A stretch of 10,871 bases of DNA, taken from positions 1 through 10,871 of the forward strand of contig JAHEEY010000121.1 in NCBI GenBank assembly GCA_024640485.1, read 5' to 3'. Position numbers and translations under genes: made by a program. Shown here one piece after another: positions 10,801 to 10,871 of the stretch (the first letter of the stretch is position 1; every line of letters starts with the position of its first letter). Under the pieces are notes generated by a model. It ran no database searches and had not been told where the DNA came from. It saw only the letters and a program-made list of their open reading frames with translations. Source of the DNA: Chloroflexota bacterium (GTDB taxonomy: Bacteria > Chloroflexota > Anaerolineae > Promineifilales > Promineifilaceae).

Positions 10801-10871
10801 ATCGCCGCTGATGTAGAAGCCGCGACCGCTCCCTTCCGGGTCGACGTAGGTGGGTTGGTTGGTTCGCTTGC
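1807..10871 (-). CDS. Giant modular secreted surface protein (beta-helix / Ig-like / Big_9 / CARDB), N-terminus missing
   Basis: One unbroken frame gives 3020 complete codons, ending in TAA at 1807-1809. Residues are numbered here from the first complete codon, at 10869. The frame is still open at the right edge, so the real start and the expected signal peptide lie outside. Order: beta-helix blocks A 1-310, B 311-645, C 646-1026, D 1027-1421; Ig-like 1-2 at 1422-1668; beta-helix E 1669-2000; Ig-like 3-7 at 2001-2549; YLYLPVVM 2550-2557; Big_9-like x3 at 2563-2847; CARDB 2848-2970; Pro/Ala/Thr-rich tail 2971-3020. No enzyme active site, transmembrane helix, LPxTG motif or autotransporter barrel is visible. 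The composition (Gly, Asn, Ser, Thr, few Cys) and domain types indicate export and a role in adhesion or as an extracellular scaffold; this is inferred from module families only. The 14 cysteines fall into seven consecutive pairs, suggesting disulfides. No exact family name can be given. Confidence 0.93.
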   Translation of the reverse strand, partial: KRTNQPTYVDPEGSGRGFYISGDITPTIEGLIIVNGDATGMGGGPSDQDAGGGVYVADSWPTFLGTSILSGTADVGGGLYNDQGTVELITSLDDRMAERLTDVGYNSAAVTGGGIYNYNGTMVIDSAEIHDNYAVNGGGVYNSRVITMTNSVVFANDASDYGGGIYNNSALQSRFLHLTVYTNSASLAGGGFYDGSGVPLIKNSIFQSNRAAAGPAIFSAETPPSLSYNYYHDYGAGPAAADSTAANIAGVTDIQSNVVSPGMVNPDGGDFHLADGAAASDAAEPNSIIDSDMNGDPRPSNQGYDIGADELVGCLARVNEVIYGSVQVALAAASPGDQVDVAGRCTGVHAYNAGGSLGVINQTVHIVKDITLVGGWNPAFTGQGSTTRLDAQGLGRVLYVAPDVIATIEGFDITGGDVGTTADGGAVYIDDGADVTFFNNNVYSNTARSGAAIYSGDSLLLADGGNRFYNNAASANGGAIYAGGAGFTATVQNNFFYLNSAANGGAVYSAGGDNFLWHNTVYSNTADSSGGGFYVAAGSPDLRGNIVISNSAAAVGGAFGQSGSSPTLGYNDFIYNGTDFGGTISGGGTGHLSVDPQFTDLDAFDFSLNFSSPVVDKGDLTLPLLTDYQDDIRPSHQGFDIGADEVGGCQAYDIAAPNIVYGSVQRAVDRAVISSTVKVSGVCLGVNTRLESATNVVQTLYVSKSLTLDGSWAIVSAPAVLDPGGLGRSLFVADGAVVTVTSFSLINGDAASAGIVNGGGALYNQGQLDISAVTFSHSDAGNGGAVYNAGTLTLYQSEAYSNTAVNGGVIYNNAPSGEATVRGSRFFTNEATSGGALYQNDGGLLVDSNDIYRNNADDGAAVYLNAGDSVDLRNNFIYANIAANYGGGLYNVSSSAGIWHNSIIGNEAFFGYGGGIYNASGSPAIYNNLVDSNDGTGIHSAGGTPTVGGNDAVNNSTNYVGVAGAGVNGNISSTPLYVDALLEDYHLLDYSPGVDQGTGAPTVTISIDYDGDVRPTNGAPDIGADEVSTCIIQVGGVIFGELQAAIDYAESNGILTVDIARGVCSGVQPRNGTLQVGYVSEDLIFNGSLLPGSFTNPGDFDKYGAVSTRIDAMGEGRVIYIAPGASPTFNDLAFTNGTIITDGGAIYQPGGAISSTLAAFEATAICQSQAGRGGAYYGGPNTDVLFNGNVSGSCYVVREIRSAPGVGQYAVYDQFSGNSAASDGGAFYFDSGAQYMIRNHVVVSNSAGIDGGGVYAAGTGRFVNAIFHDNYAAGDGAGIHNTGVLSIYHNTVGWNNAGGTGGGVYNDSGANPLVLNSSIVYSNTDSGVGGGAYSASGGTAVSHNNFYSNSTNITGTNAYTWSPGLLDAWHLSVDSPNIDQADPALLLGPDPLINFDGDSQTRPDGNTAPITAEFSDVGADEYYKDFGCDIRPTTVARSAFPGQTLTYELIIYNAGSPSYVTTPPPAYSNGYTDSITITLSSQTQAWGTLQGDGQTVLLGWDDFTLGESVQRNFTVTVPLTATAGIHKAQVECRSATLPSRSVVRTIATTVGQVPGVDVEPDRFGEFGLPGQIITYEHRVTNIGNETGTFDIISNPGPEGYATAAVVDDNGAVIAPRVELAPAESITVLLQVKILGSALGGGEASPSLIARLTTNAQIFDNATNHIEIGFGPGTRYVAGSGGLDNSNCTDVNNPCATIQHAIDQALDGDDILIAAGTYSGAITRTVSVDTYRQNIFIDKSLTIRGGYSSVDQFTTVLPITNAVVLDGGDDHRVIYVEAGHDVTLSGLFIQNGRAFLDGSSMLPDVGGGIYNAGSDLLLANSFVMSNTARYGAGLYHLSGTLDVASTVFADNQHLPNAASADGQGAGIYIAAGPALLENNSFAGNDAGTTSGQGGAVYAATAVTALNNIFANNSAVLGQAIYDNAATSTLSYNLYFIDLNSPNNPGANSLSGNPLFTDGYYHVSAASPARDAGTSSITYLNGIDIDGQPRKQGIQVDIGADEYIQIPAFAFQPASQSAAINSGDRYVYTHLLTNTGDFVDSYTLTMANVSVPPAGGWGYQLSPTTISNLNPGQSVTVTLVITGGLPGFVDTTTITVTDAHQVVHTAVDVTTIAQTYGVTIDPARSRIGLPGETITYTHIVTNSGDGPDQFDLSVAGSAPAGWTVTLQPARTGLLLAGESAAVTVTVQIPSAALSDTVHTVTIEATTPDDAGTRDTVVDTTRVAAVYDMSFAPDHNAAEPDNVTVFYTHTLTNLANASDTFNLTYVSSPLAWTVDVSPASVTLAPGGSAVVTVRVDVPIWTVGQRHTIAITADSVGDAGLQATVVNTTTVSALSQVSIVPAAQADAAAAGGTLVYTHTVSNTGNVADTFDVNPVSSMGWTVTANPTSLTIAARSSAVITVTIDVPISALLNSVDNSTVTVISQNDPLVFDQAVDTTTVTAPPGALGVRIVPDRAISGQPGTTVRYQHTVRNIGSMADSYNLTVSSNQSWAVTVAPTSVTLLPGAFRTVIVTVNIPGGAVDGTVDLTTVTARSGLSPSTTFDSAVDRTTVGDTYLYLPVVMGSGIANKLPVALADSYNTPKNVTLNVPAPGVLGNDSDGDGDSLTAQLRSNVASGTLTLNANGSFTYVPPANFAGNVSFTYAANDGKGSSTAAAVTIAVANAAPVARNDSYGTPQDTVLNVAAPGVLANDTDANSDSLTAVLNSGVSSGALTLNANGSFSYTPNNGFSGTDSFSYHANDGTANSATVTVNITVSAAGNNPPVANNDAYSTNLNVTLNVSAPGILSNDTDADTDPLTAAMVRNVTYGTLTLNSNGSFRYVPAIGFVGQDSFTYRANDGADNSLAATVDITVSCAPASAIDLVVTGIQLTPASPSAGQLTTVSVTVKNQGTAAVGAGNNFYIDFYIDRVPAWTVLGDEFWGAQGSDFPAGASKTFTHNLLFTAGAHNLYAQVDTDNSVNECPAENNNIFGPVSINVPAAAAGSPQLIIPTRDDSATTTPRPTPMTLLSPAARPALPGSEATPAAPR
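1810..1959 (-). other. Pro/Ala/Thr-rich C-terminal tail without an anchor
   Basis: Residues 2971-3020 are low in complexity and rich in Pro, Ala, Thr and Arg (for example TTTPRPTPM). There is no hydrophobic helix, no LPxTG box and no outer-membrane barrel signature. Such tails can be disordered or glycosylated linkers. How the protein stays on the cell, if it does, is not visible from this end. Confidence 0.7.
1960..2328 (-). other. CARDB domain
   Basis: Residues 2848-2970. The segment starts at Cys2848 and DLVVTGIQLTPASPSAG, followed by TVSVTVKNQGTAAVGA and YIDFYIDR. It ends with the family's signature AQVDTDNSVNECPAENNN, which includes Cys2955. CARDB is a beta-sandwich found in bacterial and archaeal surface proteins, generally thought to mediate adhesion or act as a spacer. 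The two cysteines at either end could form a disulfide. Confidence 0.9.
2329..3183 (-). repeat. Three Big_9 / cadherin-like tandem domains
   Basis: Residues 2563-2656, 2657-2753 and 2754-2847, 94-97 residues each. Every copy follows PVAxxDxYxTxxxxxLNVxAPGxLxNDxDxxxDxLTA, then GxLTLNxNGSFxYxPxxxFxGxxSFxYxANDG, the textbook pattern of the tandem-95/Big_9 (cadherin-like) family. Acidic ND(S/T)D turns are present in all three, compatible with calcium binding as known for cadherin-like folds. They are more similar to each other than the Ig-like copies are, suggesting more recent duplication. Confidence 0.92.
3199..3222 (-). other. Internal YLYLPVVM linker motif
   Basis: Residues 2550-2557 read YLYLPVVM and lie exactly between the last Ig-like domain and the first Big_9-like domain. 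From memory, secreted Chloroflexota proteins often carry a YLPL(V/I)-type motif at or near their C-terminus. Here it is 463 residues before the end. Its function is not known to me; a short hydrophobic strand or a remnant of an old C-terminus are both possible. Confidence 0.6.
3223..4869 (-). repeat. Ig-like (NEW3/DUF11-like) domains 3 to 7
   Basis: Five consecutive copies of about 107-112 residues: 2001-2112, 2113-2222, 2223-2329, 2330-2440 and 2441-2549. Each shows YTHxxTNxG or a close variant (THLLTNTGD, THIVTNSGD, THTLTNLAN, THTVSNTGN, QHTVRNIGS), then (D)xF/Y and a xWxVxxxPxxxxLxxGxSxxVTVxVxxP stretch, and ends in VDTTTV or a variant. The regular spacing is what one expects of a stalk. 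None contains cysteine. Confidence 0.85.
4870..4887 (-). repeat. 18-bp direct repeat, copy 3
   Basis: Identical to the copies at 9940-9957 and 8935-8952, though it closes block E, which lies about 4 kb away and has a different type of entry segment. Confidence 0.85.
4870..5865 (-). repeat. Beta-helix block E, set inside the Ig-like array
   Basis: Residues 1669-2000. It differs from A-D in its entry: TRYVAGSGGLDNSNC, then NPCATIQHAIDQALDGDD and IAAGTYSG, the canonical start of a free-standing pectate-lyase-like domain. Its two cysteines are only seven residues apart (1687 and 1694), instead of about 31-34. It has the HRVIYV step, about four G(G/A)G(I/L)Y or GGAVY turns, an NPLFTDGYYHV segment and the closing DIDGQPR and DIGADE. 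It lies between Ig-like domains 2 and 3. Confidence 0.85.
5866..6606 (-). repeat. Ig-like (NEW3/DUF11-like) domains 1 and 2
   Basis: Residues 1422-1551 and 1552-1668. Each carries the hallmark of this beta-sandwich class: a (F/L)PGQ turn, then (Y)(E)xxxxNxG (TYELIIYNAGS; TYEHRVTNIGN), and later a VTVxxxxxA-type strand. Domain 1 has Cys1428 near its start and Cys1532 near its end, well placed for a disulfide. These domains usually act as spacers in large surface proteins. Exact Pfam assignment (NEW3, DUF11 or related) is not certain. Confidence 0.75.
6607..7791 (-). repeat. Beta-helix block D, the longest block
   Basis: Residues 1027-1421, about 60 residues longer than block B. The entry segment lies between Cys1030 and Cys1064 with VIFGELQAAIDYAE, followed by the TRIDAMGEGRVIYI step. 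Unlike the other blocks it has an extra cysteine pair inside the helix (Cys1166 and Cys1194) around a GRGGAYYGG turn, consistent with an inserted loop. It closes with NFDGD, RPDG and a variant SDVGADE instead of DIGADE. Confidence 0.83.
7792..8934 (-). repeat. Beta-helix block C
   Basis: Residues 646-1026. The entry segment is bounded by Cys649 and Cys683 and contains NIVYGSVQRAVDRA. The GRSLFV step follows, then about seven GGxxY turns (GGALY, GGAVY, GGGLY, GGGIY). A YVDALLEDYHLLDYSPGVD segment precedes the closing DYDGDVRP and DIGADE. The DxDGD string resembles a calcium-binding turn, but binding cannot be judged from sequence alone. Confidence 0.85.
8935..8952 (-). repeat. 18-bp direct repeat, copy 2
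   Basis: Identical to the copy at 9940-9957; it encodes DIGADE at the end of beta-helix block B. Confidence 0.85.
8935..9939 (-). repeat. Beta-helix block B
   Basis: Residues 311-645. It opens with a cysteine-bounded entry segment (Cys314 to Cys345) containing VIYGSVQ, a form of the usual VQxAIDAAxPGD start of pectate-lyase-like domains. It then has the TRLDAQGLGRVLYV step (Gly395-Arg396), about five GG(A/G)xY turns with FYNN and NNFFYLN asparagine ladders, a DPQFTD segment, and the closing DDIRP and DIGADE. The layout is the same as blocks C and D, so these are tandem copies of one module that have diverged well at sequence level. Confidence 0.85.
9940..9957 (-). repeat. 18-bp direct repeat, copy 1
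   Basis: The plus-strand string CTCATCGGCGCCGATATC occurs three times without mismatch, at 9940-9957, 8935-8952 and 4870-4887. In each it encodes the DIGADE end of a beta-helix block (A, B and E). Blocks C and D carry diverged versions. It marks module boundaries and is probably a product of duplication plus protein constraint, not a regulatory site. Confidence 0.85.
9940..10871 (-). repeat. Beta-helix block A (5' part missing)
   Basis: Residues 1-310 of the giant protein. At least six GGGxY turns recur (GGGVY, GGGLY, GGGIY and similar), each following short strands with SNxA or NxA, the pattern of stacked right-handed beta-helix coils (pectate-lyase-like; also like the GGA(I/V) and FxxN repeats of chlamydial Pmp proteins). 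The block closes with NGDPRP and DIGADE. Its first residues, GRGFYISGDITPTIEG, align with GRVLYVAPDVIATIEG of block B. By that comparison about 70 residues of this block lie beyond the edge. Confidence 0.85.

Noticed and set aside
1807..10871. Enzymatic function (pectate lyase or other polysaccharide lyase) for the beta-helix blocks
   Set aside because: The fold is shared, but I see no catalytic motif, and the coils are generic GGxxY/Asn-ladder repeats.

Overview
The window holds two genes, both on the minus strand and both cut by a window edge. The sequence is GC-rich. The organism is probably a member of the Chloroflexota (Anaerolineae/Caldilineae-like). This is inferred from the style of the DNA polymerase III alpha subunit, the chain of beta-helix, Ig-like and CARDB modules, and a YLPVVM-type motif of the kind common in secreted Chloroflexota proteins. 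It is a judgement from protein style, not from a search.

Layout in transcription order (right to left): positions 10871 to 1807 are one uninterrupted reading frame for a giant, almost certainly exported, modular surface protein. It has 3020 complete codons in the window and its N-terminus lies beyond the right edge. Domain order is four right-handed beta-helix blocks (A-D), two Ig-like (NEW3/DUF11-like) domains, a fifth beta-helix block (E), five more Ig-like domains, a short YLYLPVVM linker, three Big_9/cadherin-like domains, one CARDB domain and a 50-residue Pro/Ala/Thr-rich tail. No catalytic domain is visible; it looks like an adhesin or cell-surface/matrix scaffold. About 30 bases after its stop lies a strong Rho-independent terminator.

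After that terminator, a TATAAT promoter sits so close to the next start codon that the transcript should be leaderless. It drives the DNA polymerase III alpha subunit gene (1678 to beyond position 1; PHP domain and palm, with the three catalytic aspartates present). Terminator and separate promoter imply independent transcription, and nothing suggests the two products work together.

The plus strand carries no gene I can support. Its long open frames are antisense shadows of the GC-rich, repetitive coding sequence. I see no RNA genes, mobile elements, CRISPR arrays or defence system. The interesting content is the architecture of the giant protein and the compact 128-bp intergenic region.
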